Source of the DNA: Haloimpatiens sp. FM7315
Lineage (GTDB): Bacteria; Bacillota; Clostridia; Clostridiales; Clostridiaceae
Reading direction: 5' to 3'
Length of the DNA stretch: 64,000 bases
Assembly: GCA_041861885.1 (NCBI GenBank)
Contig: JBGVUE010000001.1
Span: 1,600,001-1,664,000 of the forward strand
The first letter of the stretch is position 1, and each line of letters starts with the position of its first letter. Shown here one piece after another: positions 11,542 to 19,962 of this stretch. Below the pieces are notes generated by a model, which did not search any database, had not been told where the DNA came from, and was given only the letters and a program-made list of their open reading frames with translations. The position numbers and the translations under genes were made by a program.

Positions 11542-11552
11542 TTTATTTATGT

Positions 11553-11582
11553 AAAAAAGCGATTCGAATGAATCGCTTTTTT
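11553..11582. terminator. Bidirectional terminator between ynbB and lexA
   Basis: The stem AAAAAAGCGATTC, loop GAAT, and its complement with T tracts on both strands. It separates the convergent ynbB and lexA genes; the lexA stop codon overlaps its edge. Confidence 0.88.
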
Positions 11583-12186
11583 AATATCTTCTGTATATTC
11601 CAACTAATTTTCCAATAACAGTGCAACTACTCACTATTATAGGTTCCATAGTTTTATTTTCTGGTTGCAAGCGTATGTGCCCATCTTCTTTAAAAAATCT
11701 TTTTATTGTAGCTTCTTTATCTATTAATGCTACAACTATTTCACCATTTTCAGCGGTACTTACTTTCTCTATTATTGCAAAATCCTGATTTAATATTCCT
11801 GCATCTATCATGCTTTCACCTTGAACTCTTAAAATGAATAAATCTTTATTGCTTTTAACAAAACTAATAGGTAGAGAAAAGTAATCTTCTACGTTTTCAA
11901 CGGCTAAAATAGGCAGTCCTGCAGTTACCTTTCCTATTATTGGAATGCTAACCATTTCTCTTTTCAAAATCGAGTTTTCCATTATTTCAATAGCTCTTGG
12001 TTTCGTAGGATCTCTTTTTATAAGACCTTTCTTTTCTAAATTAGACAAATGACTATGAACTGTTGAAGTGGATTTTAAACCTACCGCTTCACAAATCTCT
12101 CTAACTGATGGTGGATAGCCTCGTTCTAATAAAGATCTTTTTAAATATTCATATATCTCTTGCTGTTTATTTGAAACTCTCATCAT
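11581..12186 (-). CDS. lexA: SOS repressor LexA
   Basis: Represses DNA-damage genes and self-cleaves when stimulated by RecA filaments. The N-terminal winged helix contains [20 protein letters not shown]; the cleavage site is the Ala-Gly in VTAGLPILA; the catalytic Ser is in GESMIDAGI and the catalytic Lys in EATIKRFF. The frame is open to 12192, but ATG 12186 (or the tandem ATG 12183) fits the GAGGAGTG ribosome site. About 201 aa, intact. A LexA-box-like site lies next to its promoter (see 12210-12248), so it is probably autoregulated. Confidence 0.96.
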   Translation of the reverse strand: MMRVSNKQQEIYEYLKRSLLERGYPPSVREICEAVGLKSTSTVHSHLSNLEKKGLIKRDPTKPRAIEIMENSILKREMVSIPIIGKVTAGLPILAVENVEDYFSLPISFVKSNKDLFILRVQGESMIDAGILNQDFAIIEKVSTAENGEIVVALIDKEATIKRFFKEDGHIRLQPENKTMEPIIVSSCTVIGKLVGIYRRY

Positions 12187-12209
12187 AATCACTCCTCAAA
12201 TATATATGA

Positions 12210-12248
12210 ATTATACCATATCAGAAGGTAAATATCAAACTTATGTTC
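12210..12248 (-). promoter_or_regulatory. lexA promoter with LexA (SOS) box
   Basis: Read on the minus strand: -35 TTGATA (12233-12238), 17-base spacer, -10 TATAAT (12210-12215). The sequence GAACATAAGTTT (12237-12248) abuts and overlaps the -35. It matches the Gram-positive SOS consensus (GAACRNRYGTTY) at all but one position. A repressor here would block RNA polymerase, consistent with LexA autoregulation. Confidence 0.75.
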
Positions 12249-12296
12249 TAAAAAGAAAAATATGTCTTAGTTCAATATCTTTCATAAATATTTTAT

Positions 12297-12737
12297 TTAT
12301 ATCTTTGAAACTATTGATGAAATAGCATATATATGTTCTTTTAAAGACGTTATTTCTTCAGGATTAAGATTTGATAATTTTTCCGACAAAGAAATTTTCA
12401 TTATTTCTTCCTGCTTTTTTATGAAGTTATGGGCTTTATCAGTTAATTTTACTCTTATTATTCTTCTATCTTTAGTATCTTCATATCTAATAACTAGACC
12501 TTCAGAAATTAAATTATCGATTATAGGTGTCATATTAGGTTTAGATATTATAAGTTCTTTTGCTATTTCTGAAATTGATGTTGAATCTTTATGATTAAGA
12601 TAGAAGATAACCATTACATTAGAAGGTGGTAAGGTAAAAGTTTTTCTGATTTCAATTGGATTAAAAATCTTTCTATGTAAGGTAAGAAGTAAATTACATA
12701 AATCCGTAGCCATAATACTAGATGTATTATCTTTCAT
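12297..12737 (-). CDS. MarR-family transcriptional regulator
   Basis: A 146-aa winged-helix regulator. The HTH region is visible in STSISEIAKELIISKPNMT, followed by a wing with GLVIRYEDTKDRRIIRVKLT, the typical MarR DxRxxR segment. RBS GGAGGTTTACC before the ATG at 12737. It is divergent from the two-gene ABC exporter, with a 183-bp shared upstream region holding the exporter promoter. Such pairs usually mean that the regulator represses the exporter until a drug or lipid ligand binds; that is inference here. Confidence 0.88.
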   Translation of the reverse strand: MKDNTSSIMATDLCNLLLTLHRKIFNPIEIRKTFTLPPSNVMVIFYLNHKDSTSISEIAKELIISKPNMTPIIDNLISEGLVIRYEDTKDRRIIRVKLTDKAHNFIKKQEEIMKISLSEKLSNLNPEEITSLKEHIYAISSIVSKI

Positions 12738-12817
12738 GGTAAACCTCCTAAGAATATTATTACAACTTTAAGTATTATTATATAGCATTTATCCTTATTA
12801 TACAAATTAATTGATTA

Positions 12818-12846
12818 TTGACTTATAATAATTACAATTATATAAT
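12818..12846 (+). promoter_or_regulatory. Promoter of the ABC exporter operon, probable MarR operator
   Basis: The -35 TTGACT (12818-12823), an exact 17-base spacer, and the -10 TATAAT (12841-12846). The interval 12824-12856 is rich in near-palindromic TTATAA and ATAATT elements lying across the -10, a likely place for the adjacent MarR-family protein to bind. Promoter hexamers are direct observation; operator use is inferred. Confidence 0.65.
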
Positions 12847-12920
12847 AGTTATAAATTCATAATTAAATTAAAGAGTATAAATATATATTACTTATAAAAA
12901 GAAATGGAGTGATAAAATAA

Positions 12921-15110
12921 ATGCTAAAGTTAGTAAAATATTTAAAACCTTTTATTGGTTCCGTTATAATAATAATAGCTTTATTGTTTGTGCAAGCTAT
13001 GTGTGATTTAGCACTTCCTGACTATATGTCTAATATTGTTAATATCGGAATTCAACAAAATGGTATAGACAATGCTGTACCAAACGTAATTCGAAAAAGT
13101 GAATTAGATAAGATTATGTATTTTGTTAGTGAAAATGATAAAAAGCTAATAGAAGGTAGTTATAAAGTTTTAGATAAAGAAAATCTTTCTGAGAAAGAGT
13201 ATAAGGATTATATTGCAAAATATCCTTATTTAGAAAAAGCACCAATATACAAGCTAAATATAAATGATAAAAACTCAATAAGTAAGCTTAATGACACATT
13301 AGGCAAATCAATTGCGATACTTAAAATTGCTGAAGAAAAAGGGATCACAGATAAAATTCTTACCACTCCAAAATCAAAAATAGATAGTTTTAAAGGTAAT
13401 CTAGAAGAGAAGGTTAACACATTACCTGACAATATGATTACGCAATCTTATGCTATGTATATTAAAGGGGAATATAAGCAAATAGGGATAAATACTGATA
13501 AAGTTCAATCAAACTATATACTTTTATCTGGCTTAAAAATGCTATTGTTAGCTTTACTTAGCGTGATTACTACTGTAATAGTTGGACTTCTTGCAGCAAA
13601 AGTAGCTGCAGGTCTTGGTAAGAACCTTAGAAAAAATATATTTAAAAAGGTTACTAGCTTTTCCAGTGCTGAATTTGATAAATTTTCAACTGCTTCATTG
13701 ATTACTAGAAGTACTAACGATATTCAGCAAATTCAAACTCTAATGGTAATGTTACTTAGAGTAGTATTTTATGCTCCGATTTTAGGAGTAGGTGGTATTC
13801 TTAAAGTAATAAGCACCGACACTTCAATGGCATGGATTATAGCAGTAGCAGTTATGTCAATTTTGACTTTAGTAATTGTGTTATTTGGAGTTGCTATTCC
13901 TAAATTTAAAAGTGTTCAAAAATTAGTAGATAGACTTAACTTAATTACCAGAGAATCTTTATCAGGAATTCTTGTAATTAGAGCATTTAACACTGAAAAG
14001 TTTGAAGAGAAAAAATTTAAAAAAGCAAATATGGATTTAACTAAAACAAATTTATTTATAAGTAGGATTATGACAATGATGATGCCTATGATGATGCTTG
14101 TTATGAATCTTATAACAGTGTTAATTGTATGGGTAGGTGCTCACAGAATTGATGGTGGTACAATGCAAGTAGGGAACATGATGGCGTTTTTACAGTATAC
14201 CATGCAAATAATAATGGCATTTTTAATGATTTCTATGGTCTCACTTATACTTCCAAGAGCGTCAGTATCAGCTCAACGTGTATATGAGGTTTTGAATACT
14301 AAAAATTCAATAAATGATTCAGAAGATAACTTCAAAATTTCGTCTTTAGATGTGACTGAAAAAGGAACTATAGAATTTAAAAATGTTTCTTTTAAATATA
14401 ATGGAGCTGAAGATAATGCTCTATCTAATATTTCTTTTAAAGCTAAACCTGGAGAAACAACTGCATTTATTGGTAGTACCGGAAGTGGAAAGTCTACTTT
14501 AATTAATTTAATTCCACGTTTTTATGATGTTACTGAGGGGGAAATACTAGTAGATGGTGTAAATGTTAAAGATTTACTTCAAAATAAATTAAGAGAAAAA
14601 ATAGGATATGTTCCACAGAAAGGAATGTTATTTTCAGGGACAATTGATAGTAATATAAAATACGGAAATAAAAACGCTTCTAAAGAGGAGGTAATTGAAG
14701 CTGCTAATATAGCTCAAGCTTCGGAATTCATAAATTTAAAACCTGAAGGATTTGAAGCGAAAATTTCACAAGGGGGCAATAATGTTTCTGGTGGGCAAAA
14801 ACAGAGACTTTCTATAGCAAGAGCATTAATTAAAAAACCTGAGATATTTATATTTGATGATAGTTTTTCTGCCCTTGATTTTAAAACTGATGCAAAGCTT
14901 CGAAAAGCTATAAATAAAACTATTACTAAAAGTACCATACTTATTGTAGCGCAAAGAATTAGTTCTATTATGAATGCGAATAAAATTATTGTTCTTGATG
15001 ATGGAAAAATAGTTGGAATTGGTAGTCATAAAGAACTTATGATTAACTGTGATGTATATAAGCAAATTGCACTATCACAGCTTTCAAAGGAGGAACTCCA
15101 TCATGAATAA
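12921..15110 (+). CDS. Heterodimeric ABC exporter subunit, degenerate-site half
   Basis: A fused transmembrane-ATPase half-transporter of 729 aa, longer than usual because of an extracytoplasmic insertion of about 150 residues between the first two membrane helices (roughly residues 40-200). The ATPase domain has Walker A GSTGSGKST, signature VSGGQKQR and Walker B IFIFDDS. The residue after Walker B is Asp instead of the catalytic Glu, so this subunit contributes the inactive nucleotide site, as in TM287/288 and BmrCD-type exporters. It overlaps its partner by 8 bases, indicating translational coupling. The substrate is unknown; multidrug or lipid export is typical. Controlled from the promoter at 12818-12846. 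Confidence 0.92.
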   Translation: MLKLVKYLKPFIGSVIIIIALLFVQAMCDLALPDYMSNIVNIGIQQNGIDNAVPNVIRKSELDKIMYFVSENDKKLIEGSYKVLDKENLSEKEYKDYIAKYPYLEKAPIYKLNINDKNSISKLNDTLGKSIAILKIAEEKGITDKILTTPKSKIDSFKGNLEEKVNTLPDNMITQSYAMYIKGEYKQIGINTDKVQSNYILLSGLKMLLLALLSVITTVIVGLLAAKVAAGLGKNLRKNIFKKVTSFSSAEFDKFSTASLITRSTNDIQQIQTLMVMLLRVVFYAPILGVGGILKVISTDTSMAWIIAVAVMSILTLVIVLFGVAIPKFKSVQKLVDRLNLITRESLSGILVIRAFNTEKFEEKKFKKANMDLTKTNLFISRIMTMMMPMMMLVMNLITVLIVWVGAHRIDGGTMQVGNMMAFLQYTMQIIMAFLMISMVSLILPRASVSAQRVYEVLNTKNSINDSEDNFKISSLDVTEKGTIEFKNVSFKYNGAEDNALSNISFKAKPGETTAFIGSTGSGKSTLINLIPRFYDVTEGEILVDGVNVKDLLQNKLREKIGYVPQKGMLFSGTIDSNIKYGNKNASKEEVIEAANIAQASEFINLKPEGFEAKISQGGNNVSGGQKQRLSIARALIKKPEIFIFDDSFSALDFKTDAKLRKAINKTITKSTILIVAQRISSIMNANKIIVLDDGKIVGIGSHKELMINCDVYKQIALSQLSKEELHHE

Positions 15111-16959
15111 AGAAAAATTAAATAATAAATCTCAAAATAACTTGGGCGGACATGGTCCTATGGGTGGAATGAAAAAAATTGAGAAAGCTAAAGATTTTAA
15201 AGGTACTATGAGAACTTTGTTAACATATTTAAAACCCTATAGAATTGCAATAATTACTGTAATTATTTTTGCAATAGGAAGTGCTGCTTTTTCAATAGTT
15301 GGCCCTAAAATTTTAGGTAAAGCTACTACAAAAATTTTTGAGGGCTTAGTAAGCAGAGTTATGGGATCAAAAGATGCTTCTATGGATTTTACTTATATAA
15401 AAAATATATCAATTTTACTTTTGATTTTATATATTATTAGTGCATTATTTTCTTTTGTTCAAGGATATATTATGTCAGGTATAGCTCAAAGAATATCCTA
15501 CAAATTCAGAAAGGAAATATCAGAAAAAATAAACCGAATGCCTCTTAAATATTTTGATAACAAAAACCACGGTGAAGTTTTATCAATAGTTACAAATGAC
15601 GTAGATACAATTAGTCAAACTTTAAATCAAAGTATGTCCCAAATTATAACATCAATTATTACTATTGTAGGAGTATTAATTATGATGTTATCAATAAGCT
15701 ATAAAATGACTATAGCAGCTCTTTTGATATTACCTTTATCTATGTTATTAGTAACTTTTATAGTAAAAAAATCGCAAAAATATTTTATAGATCAACAAAA
15801 ATTTCTAGGTAATATAAACGGACATGTTGAAGAAGTTTTTAGTGGTCACTGTATTATGAAAGCTTTTAATATGGAAGATGATGCAATTGGAAAATTTAAT
15901 GAAATTAATAATACTCTATATAAATCCGCTTGGAAATCACAATTTTTATCTGGCATGATGATGCCTATTATGACTTTCATTGGAAATATAGGCTATGTAT
16001 GTGTGTCTATTTTAGGCGGGTGGCTAGCAATAAAGAAAACCATAGAAGTAGGTGACATACTATCTTTTATCCAGTATATAAGATCATTTACTCAGCCTAT
16101 ATCTCAAGTAGCCCAAATTGCTAATGTTCTTCAATCAACAGCAGCGGCAGCAGAAAGAGTATTTGAATTTTTAGAGGAAGATGAAGAAAGAGATGAATTT
16201 ATAGATGCTATAAAAATTAATGAAATTCAAGGTAAAGTAGAATTTAAAAATGTACACTTTGGATATAATAAGGATAAAATTATAATAAACAATTTCTCGG
16301 CAAAAATTAAGCCTGGAGAAAAAGTTGCTATAGTTGGTCCCACTGGAGCTGGTAAGACAACTATAATAAAGCTCTTAATGCGTTTTTATGATATAAATAG
16401 CGGAAATCTATACATTGATGGATTGGATACTAAAGAGTTAAGAAAAGAAGATTTACGAAATTTATTTGGAATGGTACTACAAGACACCTGGTTATTTAAT
16501 GGGTCTATTATGGAAAATATACGATATGGTAATTTGAATGCTTCAGATGAAGAAGTTATAGAAGCTTCTAAATTAGCTCATGTTCATCATTTTGTAAAAG
16601 CTTTGCCAAAAGGATATGATATGGAATTAAATGAGGAAACAAATAATATATCCCAAGGTCAAAAACAACTTTTAACTATAGCTCGTGCTATTCTAAAAGA
16701 CCCTAAAATACTAATACTAGACGAAGCTACAAGTTCAGTGGATACACGTACTGAAATACTTATACAAAAAGCTATGGAAAATTTAATGAAGGGGAGAACT
16801 AGTTTTATTATTGCTCATAGATTGTCTACTATACGAGATGCAGATTTAATTCTAGTAATGCAAGATGGAAATATTATAGAACAAGGGAAACACAGTGAAT
16901 TATTAAAAGCTAATGGCTTCTATGCTTCTTTATATAATAGCCAATTTGAAATAGGTTAA
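15103..16959 (+). CDS. Heterodimeric ABC exporter subunit, catalytic half
   Basis: Partner of the preceding gene. ATG 15103 follows AAGGAGGAACTCCATC inside the end of the upstream gene; the frame is open to 15049 but those residues have no ribosome site. The N terminus is basic and Gly-rich (GGHGPMGGMKK), then six membrane helices, then an ATPase domain with Walker A GPTGAGKTT, a non-canonical signature ISQGQKQ and a full Walker B ILILDEATSSVD with the catalytic Glu. The canonical ATP site would form from this Walker motif and the VSGGQ of the partner. About 618 aa, intact. Ends the two-gene operon. Confidence 0.92.
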   Translation: MNKEKLNNKSQNNLGGHGPMGGMKKIEKAKDFKGTMRTLLTYLKPYRIAIITVIIFAIGSAAFSIVGPKILGKATTKIFEGLVSRVMGSKDASMDFTYIKNISILLLILYIISALFSFVQGYIMSGIAQRISYKFRKEISEKINRMPLKYFDNKNHGEVLSIVTNDVDTISQTLNQSMSQIITSIITIVGVLIMMLSISYKMTIAALLILPLSMLLVTFIVKKSQKYFIDQQKFLGNINGHVEEVFSGHCIMKAFNMEDDAIGKFNEINNTLYKSAWKSQFLSGMMMPIMTFIGNIGYVCVSILGGWLAIKKTIEVGDILSFIQYIRSFTQPISQVAQIANVLQSTAAAAERVFEFLEEDEERDEFIDAIKINEIQGKVEFKNVHFGYNKDKIIINNFSAKIKPGEKVAIVGPTGAGKTTIIKLLMRFYDINSGNLYIDGLDTKELRKEDLRNLFGMVLQDTWLFNGSIMENIRYGNLNASDEEVIEASKLAHVHHFVKALPKGYDMELNEETNNISQGQKQLLTIARAILKDPKILILDEATSSVDTRTEILIQKAMENLMKGRTSFIIAHRLSTIRDADLILVMQDGNIIEQGKHSELLKANGFYASLYNSQFEIG

Positions 16960-17042
16960 TATCAAATTTACAAGTTGAATATAGTAATTTTGTTTGATAT
17001 AATATACCAATGAAAATATTTTATTTGCAAAGAGGGGTATAA

Positions 17043-17425
17043 ATGATAAAAAAATGCATATTTGATAAGAATAAAGTTTGTAACCAATGCGGAGAATGCG
17101 ATAGATGTGATCTTAATCCAAAAAAGTCTGCAATAATTGTGGTAAATGTATGAGAGAAGAAGGCTATGATTTAAAATCAATAAAAATTGATGAGGTTTTA
17201 GATATGCCTGATGAAATTGAAGAATTTGAAGAAACAAGTAGTCCTATAGAAAAATTATATGAAGAGGATAATTATAACACTGAAGGTATAGATCAAGATG
17301 AAGAATCCGCAGATTTTATAGAAGATCATGAAGATGTGAGAGAAATATTAGATGATGAAGATAAATTTAACCAAATGGCCGATGAAGTATTTCCTGGACT
17401 AATAAAAATAGGTAAAAACAAATAA
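17043..17425 (+). CDS. Cysteine-rich small protein with acidic tail (frameshift near 17120)
   Basis: The start ATG 17043 follows GAGGGG. The first 28 codons encode a Cys cluster (CNQCGECDRCDLNP); the frame then breaks in the A run at 17120-17125. Adding one A continues it as VCNNCGKCMREEGYD and on through a strongly acidic tail to 17425, 127 aa in all. The pairs of CxxC suggest a zinc or iron-sulfur binding knuckle. I do not recognise an experimentally studied family. It follows the exporter by about 80 bases but has its own ribosome site and a strong terminator. Confidence 0.72.
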
Positions 17426-17469
17426 AAAAACGCTATTATTACTTTTAAAAGTAATAATAGCGTTTTTTT
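17424..17469. terminator. Strong bidirectional terminator
   Basis: A long perfect stem AAAAACGCTATTATTACTTT and its complement with an A tract before and a T tract after. It terminates the cysteine-rich gene on the plus strand and could also stop minus-strand transcription from the recombinase. Confidence 0.9.
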
Positions 17470-17511
17470 ATTTGCATGTGATTTTAAATATCTACAAAAA
17501 AATAGTTAACT

Positions 17512-17550
17512 ATAAAATACTAGGTTAACTAAGTTAACCTAGTATTTTAT
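17512..17550. repeat. 39-bp perfect palindrome with GTTAAC cores at the recombinase 3' end
   Basis: A 19-bp arm ATAAAATACTAGGTTAACT, one central A, and the exact complement. It overlaps the recombinase stop codon. With almost no loop it may serve as a terminator or as a protein-binding site; a third GTTAAC lies at 17504. GTTAAC doublets recur at 18996-19031 on the other side of the gene. Confidence 0.7.
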
Positions 17551-18545
17551 TCTTTTGACAAAGGATTAGATTTTATAGCTTCTCTAAGTTTTTCATTATC
17601 TACGTGAGTGTATATCTGGGTTGTTGATACATTTTCATGACCTAGTATCTCTTGAAGACTTCTAATATCAACCCCTCCATATTTATACATAAGTGTTGCA
17701 GCAGTATGCCTTAATTTATGTGGGGTGTATTTAGTTGAATCCAAATTTGCTTTGATAATATATTTTTTTACCATCATTTCTATGCCACGTTTGCTAAATC
17801 TTGTGTAATTCTTGCTAAGAAACAAGGTATCCTTATCTTGCATTGGTATCTTCCCAAGGACTAAATTTCTCACATTTAGATAGGATTCTATGGCTTCTAA
17901 ACAAGCTTTGTTTAGATATACTGTTCTTTCTTTATTGCCTTTGCCTATTACTGTTAGGACATCACCTTTTATTCGAGATATGTCAATACCACAAAGTTCG
18001 GATATTCTAAGGCCGCAGTTTAAAAATAAAGTTATTATGCAAAAATCGCGTTCTTTATATGTGCCATCTATAGTTTTTAATAATTTCTTGCTTTCACTTA
18101 GAGTTAAATAAACTGGATTTCTTTTATCAATTTTTGGGGTCTCCAATTCTAAAGCAATATTTTCGTCTACAATCTTAGCTTTTCCATGTAAGTATTTAAA
18201 GAAAGATTTCAAAGTGGCTACTTTTCTCGCTCTTGCATAAGCACTATTGTTTCTTTGCTTTTCTGTAAAGGACATAAAAGCATAAAGATCAGACAAATTT
18301 ATATCTTTTAAAATAGGATTTTGAATATCATTTATCGGTATATCACTAAAACCCATTGAATTCGATATTTCGCCATAATTTTTGTAAATTTTAATAAACC
18401 TAAAAAACATGGTTAAATCTATTTTATAACCTTCTATAGTGTTCGGGGATTTGCCTTTAATTACCTCTAGGTAATTTAAAAAATCTCTTACACATATAGG
18501 CATATCAATATTTTTGCCTCTAATTTTATCAAAGTCTAATTTCAT
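17547..18545 (-). CDS. Tyrosine recombinase (phage integrase family, XerC/D-like)
   Basis: Site-specific recombinase of about 332 aa. It has an N-terminal SAM-like core-binding domain (about residues 10-140) and a catalytic domain with the full active set: Arg in LNCGLRISEL, Lys in VIGKGNKER, HxxR in PHKLRHTAA, His in LGHENVST and the Tyr nucleophile in TQIYTHVD. ATG 18545 sits five bases after GGAGGCTTAT; the frame opens earlier at 18572 without a ribosome site. It stands alone between two palindrome-bearing non-coding regions. It could be a housekeeping Xer-type protein or the integrase of a lost element; the flanking GTTAAC repeats favour a local recombination role, but that is inference. 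Confidence 0.9.
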   Translation of the reverse strand: MKLDFDKIRGKNIDMPICVRDFLNYLEVIKGKSPNTIEGYKIDLTMFFRFIKIYKNYGEISNSMGFSDIPINDIQNPILKDINLSDLYAFMSFTEKQRNNSAYARARKVATLKSFFKYLHGKAKIVDENIALELETPKIDKRNPVYLTLSESKKLLKTIDGTYKERDFCIITLFLNCGLRISELCGIDISRIKGDVLTVIGKGNKERTVYLNKACLEAIESYLNVRNLVLGKIPMQDKDTLFLSKNYTRFSKRGIEMMVKKYIIKANLDSTKYTPHKLRHTAATLMYKYGGVDIRSLQEILGHENVSTTQIYTHVDNEKLREAIKSNPLSKE

Positions 18546-18643
18546 ATAAGCCTCCTTAAAACCATTGTTCATTACATCTGTTGTAGCTTATATATTGATG
18601 ATACTACAATTATATTATACTATATTGGTATTTTTACATCAAT

Positions 18644-18679
18644 ATCAACTTCGCTAAATATACATTTAGCGAAGTTGAT
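18644..18679. repeat. 16-bp perfect inverted repeat upstream of the recombinase
   Basis: The arms ATCAACTTCGCTAAAT and ATTTAGCGAAGTTGAT are exact complements around the 4-base loop ATAC, about 100 bases upstream of the recombinase start. There is no T tract of terminator length on either side. Function unknown: candidate recombination site, operator or RNA hairpin. Confidence 0.75.
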
Positions 18680-18741
18680 TAAAAATAGGCCACTAGAGGG
18701 CTCTTCCTGTCAAAAAATTAAGTCAAAGTTTTAATGTCTAC

Positions 18742-18776
18742 TTAGAATTATACTTTTGAACAAAAGTACATTCTAA
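18742..18776. repeat. Imperfect palindrome TTAGAAT...ATTCTAA
   Basis: The outer arms TTAGAAT/ATTCTAA and the inner arms TACTTTTG/CAAAAGTA pair, with a small internal mismatch and a 2-base centre. It is the second of three palindromes in this 500-bp gene-free stretch. Confidence 0.6.
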
Positions 18777-18922
18777 TATTTTGTACAGTTTTGAAAGCTT
18801 CCGAGGCTAGTAATTATACATTAGTAAGCCAAAATATTCTTTTAATAAAGAATAAAAAACACTATTTCAAGTCTCAATTTATTTTCATGAGTATTTCCCG
18901 AATTCCAAAGAAGGGCGGTTCA

Positions 18923-18960
18923 TATTAAGTTTACATAATGCGTAATATGTAAACTTAATA
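18923..18960. repeat. 15-bp perfect inverted repeat
   Basis: The arms TATTAAGTTTACATA and TATGTAAACTTAATA are exact complements around the loop ATGCGTAA. No T tract follows, so a simple terminator is unlikely. The surrounding 18680-19040 interval contains no convincing gene on either strand. Confidence 0.75.
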
Positions 18961-18995
18961 GATACCTAACTAGTATTTTAATTTATGTATACATA

Positions 18996-19031
18996 GTTAA
19001 CCAAGTTAACCTAAGCATTATTTAAGTTAAC
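18996..19031. repeat. GTTAAC repeat cluster (right flank of recombinase locus)
   Basis: Contains AGTTAACC-A-AGTTAACC as a direct repeat (18995-19011) and a third GTTAAC at 19026-19031. The left flank at 17504-17538 also has three GTTAAC copies with nearly the same spacing (GGTTAACT-A-AGTTAACC). CTAGTATTTTA also occurs on both sides (17540 and 18970). Confidence 0.55.
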
Positions 19032-19044
19032 TAAAACACCTGGT

Positions 19045-19086
19045 AAAAAAACACCCTAAAACTAATTAGTTTTAGGGTGTTTTTTA
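19045..19086. terminator. Bidirectional terminator
   Basis: A perfect palindrome centred on ACTAATTAGT, with arms AACACCCTAAAACTAATT flanked by A and T tracts. It ends the minus-strand region carrying the methyltransferase remnant and flavodoxin-like genes and isolates it from the recombinase locus. Confidence 0.88.
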
Positions 19087-19097
19087 TAATTAATAAG

Positions 19098-19310
19098 TTA
19101 TATCTTCCTACACACTATAATATATCTATGCTCTGTACTTTCAAAATACGATTCTTTTTTCAACTCTTCATAAATTTTACACAATTCTTCAAAGCAATTA
19201 TCTACTGTAAAATTTGAAAACTCACATTTTATTACTTTAGCAAAATATACAATTGCACCAACATCATAAAATCGTAAATATGGGAAATATTCATTTTTAT
19301 ATAATATTTC
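19098..19310 (-). pseudogene. C-terminal remnant of a SAM-dependent methyltransferase
   Basis: In the minus-strand frame ending at TAA 19098 about 70 codons read as a coherent protein tail, including YLRFYDVGAIVYFAKVI and STEHRYIIVCRK. This resembles the C terminus of class I methyltransferases of the YcgJ/RrmA-like type. An in-frame stop lies at about 19310 and no start codon or upstream SAM-binding motif is present, because the flavodoxin-like gene begins at 19324. It is therefore a truncated fragment. The family call is from memory of the tail pattern. Confidence 0.55.
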
Positions 19311-19323
19311 AATTTAATTTATA

Positions 19324-19962
19324 CTATTTTCTCAAAAACAAATCTTTTCTTTTTAACCCATTTGATCTAATTGCTTTCCTCCATGCCATTTCTGCAGCAA
19401 GTTTATATAAAATTCTCGGAAAATTTGCCGTAATAAAAATATCTTCTTCTGAAGTACATTTTAATATATTAGTTGATAACAATTTAAATGCTTTTTCTAA
19501 ATTTTTCTTTGGACCATGCCCAATTTTAACATTTTTTATACTTGGAATCATTCCTCCTGCTCCAATTCCAACTCCCTGTCCCCACTTAAGACCTGATTTA
19601 ACGCACCAATTTTTCATAATTTCAATTGCTATATGATTTTGTCTTCCTTCATAAAATCCACAATTAACTAAAGCATAAACAGTTATGTCATTCTTTTTTA
19701 AGCCTCTAAAGAACTTTTCTAATTCAATAAGGCAGTTTAATAAGTGAGAAGGAATAGCATCTACATATAAAGGAAAGGCAAATATTAAAACATTACATTC
19801 TGACAAAGATTGCATTTCGTCTATATTTATTTTGGGTTTGTTTAAAGAGTAGTCATATATTTTGGTGTCATCTTTAGATAAAAAAGGCTTTAGTTCTTGC
19901 AAAATACAATGTGAAGCACTGTTTTTTATTTTTGGGCTACAATTTACCAATGCAATTTTCAC
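19324..19962 (-). CDS. Flavodoxin-like / NAD(P)H-FMN reductase family protein (1)
   Basis: A 212-aa protein beginning MKIALVNCSPK, the typical first strand and phosphate-binding loop of the flavodoxin fold, with FAFPLYVDAIPSHLL (the FMN-contact segment after strand 3). The C-terminal third is basic (WRKAIRSNGLKRKDLF) and could touch membrane or protein partners. It overlaps the upstream flavodoxin-like gene by 4 bases, so the two are translationally coupled and may form one redox unit. Exact electron donor and acceptor are unknown. Confidence 0.78.
   Translation of the reverse strand: MKIALVNCSPKIKNSASHCILQELKPFLSKDDTKIYDYSLNKPKINIDEMQSLSECNVLIFAFPLYVDAIPSHLLNCLIELEKFFRGLKKNDITVYALVNCGFYEGRQNHIAIEIMKNWCVKSGLKWGQGVGIGAGGMIPSIKNVKIGHGPKKNLEKAFKLLSTNILKCTSEEDIFITANFPRILYKLAAEMAWRKAIRSNGLKRKDLFLRK

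Noticed and set aside
18680..18920. Origin of replication or transfer in the palindrome region
   Set aside because: No iterons, DnaA-box clusters or relaxase gene are present; kept only as an open question under the recombinase finding.
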